A DNA stretch of 64,000 bases from Amphiura filiformis (taxonomy: Eukaryota > Echinodermata > Ophiuroidea > Amphilepidida > Amphiuridae): the NCBI RefSeq assembly GCF_039555335.1, contig NC_092631.1:4617501-4681500 (forward strand), given 5' to 3'. The position numbers and the translations under genes were made by a program. Positions 43,131 to 55,933 of this stretch are shown piece by piece; positions within the stretch are counted from its first letter, which is position 1; each line of letters starts with the position of its first letter. A model generated the notes under the pieces. It saw only the letters and a program-made list of their open reading frames with translations. It made no database searches and had not been told where the DNA came from.

Positions 43131-44937
43131 CTGTAAAAACAATCAAGTTTTTAATACATTATATTATTACAATTGGAACAGGGATCGAATTAAGCACTAT
43201 AAGCCCGTATGTCAATTCTTTTCATTAAAATCTCACATTAACCCTAGAACTACGAACTACCAACCCCCTAATATTTTTTATCCACCTAAAAAACGCACAC
43301 ATTTATATTTTACGCTCAAACGATCCAAGCTAATCGTAGATCCACCATTTGCGCTCATTTTAGTGATAAACTTTTTACCCTAGCACCTTACCCGGGGGTA
43401 GGGTCTGTCGTCAAAGATGACCATAGAGGGGATTGGTGAGGCCCACCATTGGTTTCTACAGTAAAATCAATGATTTTCATTTCATCACGTTTGTCAAATT
43501 ATTCCAAGAACTACTGACTTTTTATTTCTTTTAGCCACAAAAAAAAATTGCCTATATTTTGCACATAGCCGGAATTTCCCAAATTTGCATGGGCGCCCTC
43601 ACATTATGACGTCATAGGGACATTATGTGGGAATGTTAGCACTTATCATTGGATAGAGAAGACCCATAGCTATACATTGGTACTAAATATAATGGAATAT
43701 GACTATGAATCAACAGCAACAAAAATAGACAAGTGAACTTTTTCTGAAGATATATATAATGATTATGATAAAGCAGCAAAAATATTATAAATCAAATCCA
43801 GTTAAAATGCAATTTGTTAACTTGTTATACCTTTCTAGCTACGGTAATCATTTGACTGTCCTATAACTAGAATTGACTTGCCGTCGATGAATGTGGTGCA
43901 GCAGGTGATATAAAGCTAAAAAATAATGCCATGTCTCAAAAACGAATGCGGAATGCGGGTTTTTTAAAAGATTTTTTGAAAACTTACTTTTGAATTACGA
44001 TGTAAAAGAACACAGCATAATAATTGTGGATCATTTACACAATATCAGTTGTTTTATACCTAAACAATGCCAGTATCAAATCAAGTAAATTTTCTTCCAA
44101 ATATTTCTCAGAATTTCATGATTTTACGGCAATTTTTTTTAAAGAAAATAAAAAAATAAAAAAATTGCCATTTCAGCTGAAATGGACATGCTAAGAAAAC
44201 GCGCTTTGAGACATAGCCCTGTTTATAGCCTAACTTAAATGGAAAAAAGTGTCTGTCTGTATGCAGCGAAAGTGTAAAGCGTCTTTGTGAGAAGTGTTTC
44301 GATATATTGTTCGATTTGATTTATTTCGCATTTTTTATGCCATAATTCCTTAAAATGTTCATTAGACCTGAAAAACATCTTTGTTGGTAACAATAGGTAA
44401 ACTAGCAATAAACGTCGGGATTTCTGAGGGATTTTCCCTATTTACAAGTTCAATGACAATGGCGAGTTGACCTTAAGTATAATCATATGTAAGTGTAAGT
44501 GAAAGAATGTGATATTGCTGGTTGTTTTTGGTGGGTTTTTTTTAAAGAATGTTTTGGATTTTTTTAACAAAACTTTAATGTTTTTTCTGCTCTGCATGCA
44601 TAATTGTCTGCTTTCAAACGGGGAATTAACAGTTTTGTTTTTCATATTGCTGGCAACTAAGCTGTCAGCAATATTGCATATTTGCATACCGTATTGCATA
44701 TTTTAATGCTCTTCGTGTTAGACATATCATAAAAAGTTTTGAGAAATTTTCTCAAAATATCAAGAATTATTTCGAGAACTACTGAGCCAATACTAGGCTT
44801 GTTTGTACTCATTTGAATGCATTTTTCATGCTGATTCCAAATATTGACTTTTTCAAATATATTGTTTTTAAACTTGTCGTCTGCAGTCGATACCATAGAA
44901 CTTGGTCAGTTCCCTCGGATCGCGATGTCCAACAGTA

Positions 44938-45022
44938 GTGGCGCGTAGTGCCGACTTCGAGGCGCGCAGCGCCGATTTGTGAAGAGGCGCGTAGCGCCGA
45001 CATCGAGGTGCGTAGCGCCGAG
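44938..45022. repeat. Four tandem palindromes GGCGCGTAGCGCCGA
   Basis: Four imperfect copies of a 15-base GC-rich palindrome (GGCGC-GTA-GCGCC), spaced by 6-12 bases. The surroundings are AT-rich. Confidence 0.85.
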
Positions 45023-45055
45023 GCCAGTCAGAACTCAGATTACTTGTACATGGTA

Positions 45056-45270
45056 TACAGTCTGTCCACTTAGAAGTACAAACCAAATCTGTGGCATCGG
45101 GGGTCGATGCTTTGCGTCACACGCGAGCACGACGCAACGCGTAAAGAGAGTGGTGCACAAATCGCGCAGCAGTTGGCGCGCGAAAGAAGCATATTGCACT
45201 GAAATAATTATTCTCATACCTCCAGTTTCCGAGGTCTATTTACTTTATACTTCTATGTGGACAGACTATA
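45056..45270. mobile_element. Short MITE next to the palindrome cluster
   Basis: Inverted ends TATACAGTCTGTCCACTTAG and the inverse of TATAGTCTGTCCACATAG, both followed by AAGTA. A TA target is likely. Interior is GC-rich. Confidence 0.65.
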
Positions 45271-45674
45271 GTCAGACCTTATAATTACTTGTGCTATTGG
45301 GCATTGGCAGAGGCTCTATACTAGAGCTATCAATACCACCGTGGAGAGAATTAAACATGTTGCAAGCTACCAATTAATGAACATTTTTTGTAAACCTGTA
45401 GCTTTATTTACGGCAAATACCCATTTTTGGATGTATATAAAGAAATTCCTGTAAAATATACGTGAAATTCCAATTAAAAAACGACAACTTGCTGTTATAT
45501 AAATAAAAAACAAAAACATAAACAGTAAAAACAAACTTTTTCAACAATGTGACCCGTTGTAATAAAACCTTGTGCAAATAAAATTGCGAGTCAACAATCG
45601 ACAGCCTTGATTTTACATCAAATTTATCCATATAAAAATAGTAATATATGATAAATAAATTGACACTTACTTAC

Positions 45675-45900
45675 CTAATGCTGAAATCGTCAGTATCATA
45701 AACTTAAAGTAAAGAACAGCCGTATCGCAGAAGTTAGAGAAGGCTTATTGCAGAAGTTAAGTACTGGGTCTCATTGGGTCTCAGTGGTTGAAATGGTACT
45801 CTGCATCTCAACGAGATACCGCAGATTGGAGACAGAAAGAAAGACCGCCTTACTTATCGTGATGGAGTAGCTGCAAACTGTGTGAGTCTACCAGATGCCC
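45675..45900 (-). other. Possible 5' UTR exon of the CCP/HYR gene
   Basis: In the sense of the gene, the sequence ends GCATTAG followed by a strong donor, GTAAGTAAGTG. The next exon carries a matching acceptor (TTTTACAG before 43,130) and the start codon. The upper boundary and transcription start are not visible; 45,900 is a guess. No coding is implied. Confidence 0.4.
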
Positions 45901-46682
45901 TGCTAACTTAAAATGTCGAAACTTGGAAATGATACAACTTTTGTCACAGTAGAGTGGGTCTTTTTAACCAAACATGCGATTGCGCTAATATCGAGAGTCA
46001 CACCACCCGGATTGGGCATGAATTCAATTATTATTCTGAGATTGTGAAATTGGTTTCGGTGCCTTTTGTCATGAAGATAAATGAAGATAAACAACAAAAT
46101 ATAGTATTCATAAACAAATTGGTTTTCGAAATACAGTTTTTCCCGGGGACTTAAGACTACCATGACGTCAGAGATTCAACAAAACAATTGGTGATTTGTT
46201 TATTTTTAGAAATTATATGATCCTGCAATCTAACAAGATTTTATTCCCGAACAATCTTGTCTGAACAGATTTATGTTCATAAGTTTTGAATTTGATATTG
46301 AATTGCTCATATTGTATAATTATAACTTCCCCGTGTGGGGACGTGACAAGGTAAAGAGGTTTGTGTTTATGGATGTAGGGGTGGGATGTGTTGTCAGTCG
46401 GTGGGCGTATGTTCCGCTCACGAAGAATGGGGTATGTTGGGTTGGGTTTCATTGCTTTCGTGTATAGCTGTGGGTATGTTGTGGTGTTTTTCTACAATAC
46501 TCAGCTTCGTTCCGATGTGCGGCATCGAGTGTCCAGCTGTCAAAAAAGCTCGACGTATGTGATATCACAGACTACCCGTATCAGAGACGTTCGTGAATTA
46601 CGAGTGCCCCCGAACTGATATTGTATAATCTACTTATAAATTTTGAATTGTAAATAACTATGTTAAGGAATCGGATACCATT

Positions 46683-47245
46683 TGCACAGTATTTTTTGTT
46701 GGAGCTGAGAGTACATCAGACATATCGAATTGCATTCTGAATACGAGGAATGTCCTTCTGATATCAAATAATTTAGATTTTTTTTAAATTCGCAAATTTT
46801 ATGGCATATTATTTTTTTTTAATTTGTGATACTTAACAGTCCTCGAAGTAAACTTAATTAATCTAATGATACGTACTGAGAGTGAATGTAGCTGGAAGGA
46901 AAAGAAGACGATCAATTGAAAATTCTGACCTTTCATATTGAATATATAATTTTTTTTTTTCCAAAATGACCTAATTTTGTTGGTGTTTTTGTGGAAAAAT
47001 TGATATCATCAATACAAAAGGTCTGAATTTTTTATATGATGGACGGCTTTCCATCCCAGCTACATACACTTTAAGTTCATATCATTAGATTTATACAATT
47101 TACTTAGCGGACTGTTAAATTCAAAAACATCACTTTTTAATGATTTGCCATAAAATGTGTATTATATTGCGAATTTCAAAAGTCAAAATATTAGTATTTG
47201 ATATCGGTAGGACATTCCTCGTATTCGAAATGCAATAGAGGTTAT
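46683..47245. mobile_element. MITE, about 560 bp; half copy at 40.37 kb
   Basis: The left arm CGAATTGCATTCTGAATACG AGGAATGTCC is matched in inverse on the right (GGACATTCCTCGTATTCG at about 47,210). The left arm is also present at about 40,390-40,480. Interior AT-rich, no coding. Confidence 0.75.
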
Positions 47246-47590
47246 CCACGTTACTCATGTGTGACTTCGAACAAAAAGCGCTGGTTCCCGTAGTATTCCT
47301 CCGGAGTATTCCTCATTCAAACCAATTTAATACACGATCTTGCATGACTTTGGCGGGCTATTTTGAAACAGTCATGGTTGCACATGCAGGTACTTCTTTT
47401 GAAAATAAACAAGGTATAGCAGTCGCTGATAGGATATGCAGCTTATAGAACACGTATAACCCCTATGATGTCTGATGTGATCTCAGGTCCCATAAAAATA
47501 CATGAAAACGTCGCTATCCGAGCGATGAACAAGTGTATCTCTAAGTAACACGTGAATGATATCATGTAGGAAACCTATGGCACATAATTA

Positions 47591-48422
47591 ATAGAGAGAT
47601 TGCGATGTTCCAAATGCAGCACGTGGACCGTACGTTTTTGTGTAAGTTAATACGGTGTTAAATATTGCTAGTCGATAGTCTCAGTTCCAAACTGGATTGT
47701 GCTCATTCGTCACGAATGAGAACAAGTCGGCTGGAATAAAGACTACAAATTTGATCTCATCTAATCTAGGTCGATAGGGGACATAGTGATTGAAAAATTA
47801 ACAGTAAGCATAGTCTCTGCCTAATTCAAACAGCCCGCTTTTAATTTTGAATAAAATTTTGACTTAACATGCTGCTTAAATTTAATTGTATTTTTGTGCT
47901 CCCCAAATTTTATAGATGCCCAAAAACATATAGTTTGGTATAGACTAAAGTTCACTACATCCATATATCATGACTGTACTTTCAAAATGAGATTTTTTTC
48001 GTCCTGAAAATTAGGCGCGTTGCATGATCTTCGACATGAGGTAAAATCAGTATATTTCAAAGTAGCATCTGGGTTTTATACTAGGTTGGAATCCAAAATG
48101 GGAAATCGCAATGTCATTTTTTGTACGCAAAGTATCACACACATTTCAATGGGCTATCTCTGCGTATGGATATCGCGTATAAATTTAGTCGATTTTCAAC
48201 ACATCGCTGTACCTTTAATATATCATAATAGTAATTAGACTTTCCTTCGTATGCTCATTATCATTGACTGCCTTTAACATATTGTAAAATGGACAAATTT
48301 TCGGACGTGGAAAATCTTCGAAACTGGCTTAATACGTGACCTCGCTTCGATACAGGAGAGTGGTTTTGAATAGATCAACGTACGTCCGATACCTACGTTT
48401 GGAAATCGCAATCTCTCTATCA
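47591..48422. mobile_element. MITE-like element with inverted ends
   Basis: Begins ATAGAGAGATTGCGATGTTC and ends with the inverse of ATAGAGAGATTGCGATTTCC. About 830 bp; no transposase frame seen. Confidence 0.65.
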
Positions 48423-48790
48423 TGCCAAAAAAGCTAACCTATTCAACCTCATACACTCGCCCTTCCCGGATACCATCATGATCATAATGTAGGTTCCCTG
48501 ATCATGCTGATGCCATGCCATTTACATAAAATTTGACTTTTTTTCCAGCCAGGCCAAACAGGGAATTTAACATGATATCGGGAATTTCCTCTCGCGCATG
48601 ATCGCACACAGTGACGTGGGCCATAAGTCGGACCCAATGTCTAAAATAATAACTGACATAGGTCAATATCCTTTCCGACATGCTTAGTATCGCCTATATA
48701 GCCTACATATTGGCCACATTTTATTATACGATAAATACGAATTTAATAATTATGGTAACAAATATGCTCTAGCAAATCGGTTATACGATC

Positions 48791-49308
48791 AAGTAGCGTA
48801 GCCGGGGGGGAGACTGCCCCTGACAAAAATGAAAGAAAAAGTGCCCCTCTGACCAAAGGGCAAAGGAAAAGAAAAAGAAATTTTGCACTTTCAAACATGC
48901 AAACCATCTCAAAAGTTAGTCTTTATAGTAGGAAACTTTCTTTCGCGAAGGCACCATGTCAACAATGCCTAGAAAAGCTGCTTTTGCCTTGTAAAAGTAC
49001 GTAATTTTTCGCCATTTGCTGCTATTCCTTTTCTCCGATCAGCACCAGATAGATCGGTCTTCCTTTTACGCGCTATTTAACCTATGTAAACCAATCAAGG
49101 ATCGTAATTGACAGTGACATCAGACGCGATAAATTCTTTTTATCTGTCTTTAATTATAGTGTAAAGTACAATTTTTTTGCGCGCTGCGCGCGCATATCGT
49201 CCCATAAAAAAGCCTTTTTTGGAAGCTCGAAGACATATACAGAAATTTTCAGCAGTGCCCCTGAAATTTTATTTTCACCCCTGACCAAGAAAGCTGGCTA
49301 CGCCCCTG
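48791..49308. mobile_element. Degenerate hAT-type MITE
   Basis: Left end GTAGCGTAGCCGG, right end GGCTACGCCCCTG. The flanks ATACGATC (48,783-48,790) and ATATGATC (49,309-49,316) match at 7 of 8 positions. Confidence 0.65.
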
Positions 49309-49394
49309 ATATGATCGAACTGGTAGGCATATTAAATATTCGGGATATTAAATATATTCCTGACCAGCCAGAATATGGTATGGGTTGAACGTTG

Positions 49395-52100
49395 AGCCTG
49401 CCTACCTGCCTATGTCGAGTGGTGTCCTCGAACTGTGATGGCCCTCCATATCTTCCTGTCTTGCATTGCTGTTGTCATGTCAGTTGTTTCAAGTCCGGTG
49501 TCTTGTTTCAAAATGTCGACATATGTTAGGGCAGGCTTTCCAGTTACCAGTTGAGATACAGGTTCTGTCTTGCTTCTATATCAGTGACCAGTAAACCGAG
49601 TCCTTCTCTCTCTCTAATCTTGTCCGATAACTTTGGAAGGTCACCATACAGCTCTTTGTTTGTCATGTGTTGTTTCCAGTGGACATTACGCATTGACCTT
49701 AACAGTCTGGTATAGCAGCCACCCAGCTCCTTTGCCAGTTTGGAAATGACTGTCCATGACTCACACCCCTAGAGCAGTACCGATTCTGCTGTTGCTGTAA
49801 ATAGGCGCTGTTTGAATCTTGCTGAGAGCGACGACTTCCAAATCTTGACGATCCCATTACAAGCTCTCCAGGCTGCTGCTTTTCGTATTTTTACATCCTT
49901 TTCTGAGCTCTTCATCCACGCTCCTAGGTACTTGAAATCTGGGACCTCCTCAATCTGTGTTCCACTGTTTGTCTTAATTGTGATACCTTTGTTATGGTTA
50001 AATGCCATGAACTTGGTTTTGCCAGCATTCACTCTCAGTCCGACTTTTCCAACTGATGTTTCCACCTGGCTGAGTAGTTTGTTTGCCTGATCTATTTCCT
50101 CTGACAGTAATGCTATATCATCGGCAAAATCAAAGTCAGTGACAACCTCTGGACCAATACGCCTACTTTTTCTTCTTTTCTATTGCTGTTCTCAGGGCAT
50201 AATCCAGTACCACTAGAAATAAATATGGAGCAAGAGTGTCGCCCTGCAGTACACCGGCCAGTATTTAGAAGAGGTCTGTTTCTCCATCAGGTGAAATCAC
50301 TTTTGCTTTTGTCCTTGCATATATACATATTGCCAAGGAACCCCATAGGCTTTCAGGATTTTCAGCATTTTGCCCGTATGGATGGTATCAAAAGCCTTTC
50401 GAAAGTCAATAAAGGTAATTATTGCTGGAAGGTTTGATAGCTTTGATCCCTTCGATGAGCCTCCGTAGGGCAAGAATATGGCCGACTGTGGTCCTTCCAA
50501 CTCAGAATCTATTTTTATTGTTTCTCAGGTGTTCATCGAGTTCTGGTCTGATCCTATTGAGGATCATCCTATTGAAGGTCTTTGCCACTATCGAACGTAA
50601 GCTGTAGTTTCCAGCTTGGCTGAGATCTCCAGACTTGGGTATAGGTACTATGTTTAGGATAGACCACTGTTCTGGCATTTTTCCCTCGCTCAATGCACGG
50701 TTACAGAATTCAAGAATGATATCATCTAAGTCGCATCTCTTGAGAACTTCGGATGGTATGCCATCTTCGCCAGAGCTTTTACCTTCCACCAATGCAATTT
50801 TTGCCTTTTCATATTCCTCTTGTTCGAATGGCCCTGTTTTGATGCTGAGCTCTTCTAAGACTGCTGGAATATCTTCATCTTCATCATCAATGTCGGGGGG
50901 GGGGGGGCTTCCTAGTAGGTTCTTGAAATGGTTCTACCAGTTAGTAACTCTTTCCTTCTGGGTGTTGCCTTCCTTTCCTAGATGCCAATCTGCCTCTGAT
51001 GTCATTTATGAGTCTTCAACTCTGGCCGTGTTTACTGTTGGCATTGGCCATTTCCACGTCTGTTAACTTAGTGCTAAGATCTTCTTCCTACACCTGGTTG
51101 TATGCATCTGCGAGCCTCTTATTTGCCTACAGTCTGTGATCTGTGATCTTTAGTTGTATTTTCCTTATACACCTGGTACGCTTTCTTGATCTTGTCTCTT
51201 GCCTCAGTCACTCTTGGATCGCTTGAGAAGCGTACCCTACGTGTTTTGTTCTTCACAGGCACAGTTTTATCTGTAGCTTCCGTGTGGGCTGTTATTAACC
51301 TTTCATACTTCTCTGTGGCTGTTTCACTTATATTTTCCAATGGCTGGAATCGGTTTCGTACTTCTATGGCGTATCGTTTTTCAAAGTTGCTATCGGTACT
51401 TAGAAGCTTCCAGTCATACTGCCTTTTCCTAGCAGCAGTCTTTTTCTAAGACCCAGGCGCACCTTTGCTGAAACAATTCTGTGGTCTGAGCTAACACTTG
51501 CAAATGAGCTATATGCTTCGGAATTCAGTAGACTGTTCCTCCATTTCTTTCGGACAAGGATGTAGTCAAGTTGATATTTGTTTAATGATATTTCTCTCAG
51601 TCGCAAGGTCCAAAAGAAATTTACCATTCCTGTTTGTTGTTCCATGATAGGTAAACCTAGCAGTCCCCTATGACCATCGAGAGATTGTGAGCAGGGATGG
51701 AGTCAATAGCTCGTCTCAAGTTGTCATAATGACTCTCCATGATGTCTTCATCTGTTACATTGGTATGGCAGTAAGTGATTATTATCGTTGTTGCTTGATT
51801 CCCTTGGAAGTTGACAGTGCTAACACTGGCTAGAGAGTTTTGGGCATGTGTGTTGAGTAACACTCCAACCCCCCCCCCCCCCCCGATTGTTGCTCAAGCT
51901 CTGTTCCTTGTAGCTGATGATGTTATAAGTGTTTTGCCTAGAACCTTTTCGTATCTGACTGGCTCATCGTGTGTGATGCGATGCTCTTGACTTCCCAAAG
52001 CCTCTATGTCATATTTGATCAGATTGGATGCAAGCTCTTCTCTGCATCGCTGCTCTCTAATGGTTCTTACATTCATAGTTGATATATATTGCGCCAATAA
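49395..52100 (-). mobile_element. Decayed LINE (non-LTR retrotransposon), RTE-like, endonuclease plus reverse transcriptase
   Basis: Read on the minus strand, the element starts near 52,097 with an endonuclease (ISTMNVRTIREQRC, then IEALGSQEHRI, and LDYILVRKKWRNSL with VSSDHR near 51,480). A reverse transcriptase follows: GEDGIPSEVLKRC (about 50,770), ITFIDFRKAFDTIH (50,410), GVLQGDTLAPYLFL (50,250) and FADDIALLSEE (50,130). The C-terminal FKYLGAWMKSSEKD is at 49,940. The element closes near AMQDRKIWRAITVRGH at 49,440. Frames change several times and there are stops and homopolymer runs (G at 50,896, C at 51,870), so it is dead. Clade assignment is tentative. Confidence 0.85.
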
Positions 52101-53061
52101 AGTATCCTTACACTTGGAAAAATAATCACAATTTCAAAACTGAACCATATTGGGGTAAATTTGTTTTTGTAATAGATGCACTATATAATCCTGCACATTA
52201 TGACACCACATTGAATCCAATGTGACTTCAAGAAGTAAAGTTACAAGCATTTGATTAGACGAAGGTCCAGTTTCAAAAGTGACAAACTGGCCTATTCAAA
52301 ACTCCACAGACCACAAATCTGGTTTGGTTGTTTGATGTGATCATTTATTAATTTTTCTAACAAAAAATTATATAATGTTCAATTCTAGACCTGTATAATA
52401 CCAACAGCTATCATACTAATTAACGGTATTATACACATATATTTTGTGTATATTTTTAACATAGATATTCGTTTCTATATCAAATTATTCATCTTTTTCT
52501 GCTTTTTTGTGGTAATTTTTATTCTATAAACGGAACATTTGTGTGCAAATTGAGGGCGCTATTTACATATATTTCAAATTGAGATTAGTGAAATAATATG
52601 AGTTATACATTACATTTCATGGTAAAAAGTTTTTTGAAAATTCCCTTGTCATTTGTTAGTCTTTTTGCTGATGTTCTAACAAGATGCAAACAAGATTTAA
52701 GTTTTACATGCGATCAAACAACCGTAGGACCAAACCATGACATATTTTTTTATACTCACATGCGCCAGGAAAGGGTTATAATGTTCTTTCATGTGCAAAT
52801 GACCATTCTTAAACACTTGAAAATGTTCCTACAATCTTATTGGTTCTTACCCGTGTGATATGACACGATATCACTCGGGTCAGCGCGTGTGCATCGACGC
52901 GATACGCGTACTCGCTATTTAAACCAATCGGAGGCGCATAGCAACAACGTGACTGATCGATTTTAAGTCCTAGGTATAATTCCTTGCAAAATGTAGGATT
53001 TAATTTGATTAAAATTTGTAATACTTATGATATTTTTATTTGAATTGAAGTGTTTAAGAAT
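52101..53061. other. Intergenic AT-rich stretch
   Basis: No exon, transposon end or RNA gene recognised. Short open frames here have no family features. Confidence 0.5.
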
Positions 53062-53248
53062 GAGAATAAAGGTATTGTTTTTAGCCACTGTCGTGTATCT
53101 ATCGTCTCATATAACACCGGCGACATCATTATTTTGGGCGTAAAACACCTCGGCTTCGTCTCGTTGTTTTACTTAAAATAATGATGTCGCCCGTGTTATA
53201 TGAGACGATAGATGCACTCCAGCGGTTAAAAACAATACCTTTATTCTC
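53062..53248. repeat. Foldback repeat with long arms
   Basis: GAGAATAAAGGTATTGTTTT at 53,062 is matched by AAAACAATACCTTTATTCTC ending at 53,248, and ATCGTCTCATATAACAC by GTGTTATATGAGACGAT. Arms are about 75 bases with a loop of about 40. Confidence 0.9.
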
Positions 53249-53249
53249 T

Positions 53250-53450
53250 AAATATGACACTCCAATCGATTTGTGCATCTATCAGGAACTACCCCTTTGT
53301 TATGCTATAATAGCTTTTCGAAATTTACCTGTTGAAGGTCGTGGTCTACATACATCAGTGTCCATCAAAAGAGAAGATATGTCGATCTTCATATCAAAAA
53401 ATGACTGGTTCCCATTTTTCATCAAAAATTTTATATCCTTATTTTCATGA
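53250..53450. repeat. Dispersed repeat, related copy at 58.78-58.93 kb
   Basis: The stretch TAATAGCTTTTCGAAATTTA...GTTGAAGGTCGTGGTCTACATACATCA resembles 58,850-58,920 (AAATAGCTTTCCC...GTTGAAGGTCTAGCTTTACATACATCA) in the same orientation. Neither has protein features I recognise. Confidence 0.55.
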
Positions 53451-53669
53451 CCTCTTATGTTTTGAACACTTGCAATGAATACAAGGGACCGCAAGTCATA
53501 TACCCATCAATACTTTCCAAAAGTGACCAAAAGAGCCCAAGTGATGTTGTTGCTGTAAAGCCCTCCGTCATACATGTTCAGTTGGAACTTGCATGCCTCA
53601 GGAACCAGTTGTTAGATCTTTTGCAAAAGTATGGTGCTTTGTGGTATAGTAAAAACTATATTTAAACTT

Positions 53670-54920
53670 AATGTTACATACTTTACATTATGTATAATGC
53701 TCTATCTGTTTCTTTGTCATTTTTAACTGAGTGAGGCAGATAAAAACTCAATAAAGACAATTTTCATATGCTAATTCACAACATCGAATTATTTATTTCT
53801 ATTATCAAATCACATTTTGCTAATTAGACCAACATATTTCCTTAACATATTTACCAGAACTAAAGTTTAAGTATGTTCACTTTCTTGAAGTAAACGTGAT
53901 TTTTTAATTTGTAATTTTTTTTTAAATTTTAATTTAATGTGATAGGTGGTTTCTGAAAATGGTTTAATGAAACTTCAAAATGAAAAGTGTCGTTACCGCG
54001 AAAACGGCTTTCTCTTGATTTTAGCTGAAATGATCATTTACACCCAAGTCATATTTCACTATCACCCCATCTTTTCCCAATGCAACCAAACTCTGTGGTG
54101 AGTGGCCAGGATTTTTTGAATACGAATTTACGACAAGGGATACCAAAGTAGTGCCATTTGTCCCCTAGGAGGACGCTTCGTTTCCATTACTTTACATGAG
54201 ATTACATTACATTTACCTTACACAATGTAAATTAGGCGTGTGAGTGAAATCCATCCCATCTTTGAATGGGATGATCCCATCCCAATCCCACGCAAAAGAT
54301 GGGGTATATAAGCCGATGTTTCACTCCATCTTTTTACTATTGCTATTATGTATCCCATGTCTGTAAAGATGGAGTAAGGATCGGGGCTGGCTGGGCCACC
54401 AAGGTTGTGGGTTTTCTCTCTATTGTGCGATGCTATTGTGACAAAATCTCATAAACTCATAAATGGCCCGAGTTGTTATGGGATTATCTTAAGACCTTCA
54501 GGAATTAACCAAGCGCCAAAAATGAGCGTTTATGCAAGGACCAATGCCTATTGTTGCAGAGTGCTATAATAGTTAATACCAAGAAAATTGCATGTGATAC
54601 TGTTATTATTAAAACAAAATAATAAATCATTTATAATTTTGGGTAATTCCCCGGGGTAAGTCCTATTCATGGATTTTCAAAATTAGCAATACATTCTAGT
54701 AATAGATCATGTATCTTGAATGATTTTATACCTTGTAAATAAGATAGGTATACAGGGTAAAATATGAGGGAAAAAAGCTTTACTGACTCCCCTGACTAAA
54801 ACTACCAATGTGCTGATTGCAACAAAAATATGAAAGGTGACATGTCCAGCACGTACGCCCTTCCATAACAGCAGATAGTGACCAACACCGCCAAATAAAA
54901 GTAAACATAAGTATTATATT
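53670..54920. other. Intergenic stretch, no gene seen
   Basis: AT-rich. A patch with repeated GGGATG/CATCCC words occurs at 54,250-54,310. Nothing else recognised. Confidence 0.5.
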
Positions 54921-54923
54921 ACG

Positions 54924-55190
54924 CAGGGGCGTAGCCAGGATAATTTGCGAGTGGGTGGATTGTAGAATTTCAAAAAAAAACAAGCCCCCAAAAAAACCTT
55001 TTTTCTTAAACATATTTGCTTACTTGCAAAAAGTGGACTGAATCTACTAATAATTAACTTTATGGGCTCATTTTAACGGCTTAACAAGAAAAGTGACTCC
55101 TTGTTTATTTTTCTTTATAATTTGAACCTTCTTGAGTACCGTATATTTTTACATTGGGGATGCGTCGCACTACCCCTGTCTACGCCCCTA
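54924..55190. mobile_element. hAT-type MITE
   Basis: Left end CAGGGGCGTAGCCAGGAT, right end GTCTACGCCCCTA. Flanks ATATTACG and TTATTACG match at 7 of 8 positions. 267 bp, no coding. Confidence 0.75.
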
Positions 55191-55909
55191 TTATTACGCT
55201 TTTGTTATTTTACATATATATATATATTTAAATATTTTGCAGCAAGCGGCAAACATTTAACACAAGTAAAACATTCTTGTCTTTCGGGATTTTAGGTGTA
55301 TCACTACCAGATTCTTATTGCTGCCTCCCAGAGGTACACCGCTGCCCAGCTAATTCATTGGTACTCACACATCGGTATAACATGTTAAGGGTAGACGAGG
55401 TATTCTTGGTCGAAGCAACCTAAAAATCGATTTTCATTATCTAGATCAATATATTATTGAAAATTAACACCTTGATGCTTTGCAAAAGTTCATTCTACAA
55501 ATCGTATACTTTGCAAACTTGCTTAATTTATTGTTGTTAATGAGTTATGTACGTTTTACAAAGTGTTGTTGTTTCAGACCTCTTTACAACGTAACTCAAG
55601 AACCGCAGCACCTATAAAGGTATATATGTGATATTTTAATTCTTCTACACGCTCGCTATGAATTGAGCAATGCAGTTTTTGCCAAAGCTGACTACCATTC
55701 GTAAGATGCTGTGAACTACCAAATCACAACAGTTTAAAATATTTAATAACCTTAAAGCCATAATGTGTGATTTGCTTTACAGCGACGCCCTCAATTTTAC
55801 TTGGATTTCTACTTTTTGCATAATTATAATGCCCAGTGGTGTACTAAAATACCACGTAAAAGACTAAGCCTGCAGTGCTTTAATAACAGTAAAATTTAAC
55901 TTTTTGTAT

Positions 55910-55933
55910 TAAAACCGGGTCGACCCGGTTTTA
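55910..55933. repeat. Perfect 24-bp palindrome
   Basis: TAAAACCGGGTC followed by GACCCGGTTTTA, no spacer and no mismatch. It sits alone in AT-rich intergenic DNA. Confidence 0.95.

Noticed and set aside
53181-53665. Adjacent + strand frames as a gene
   Set aside because: The first lies in a foldback and a dispersed repeat with a relative at 58.8 kb; neither shows domain features or splice support.
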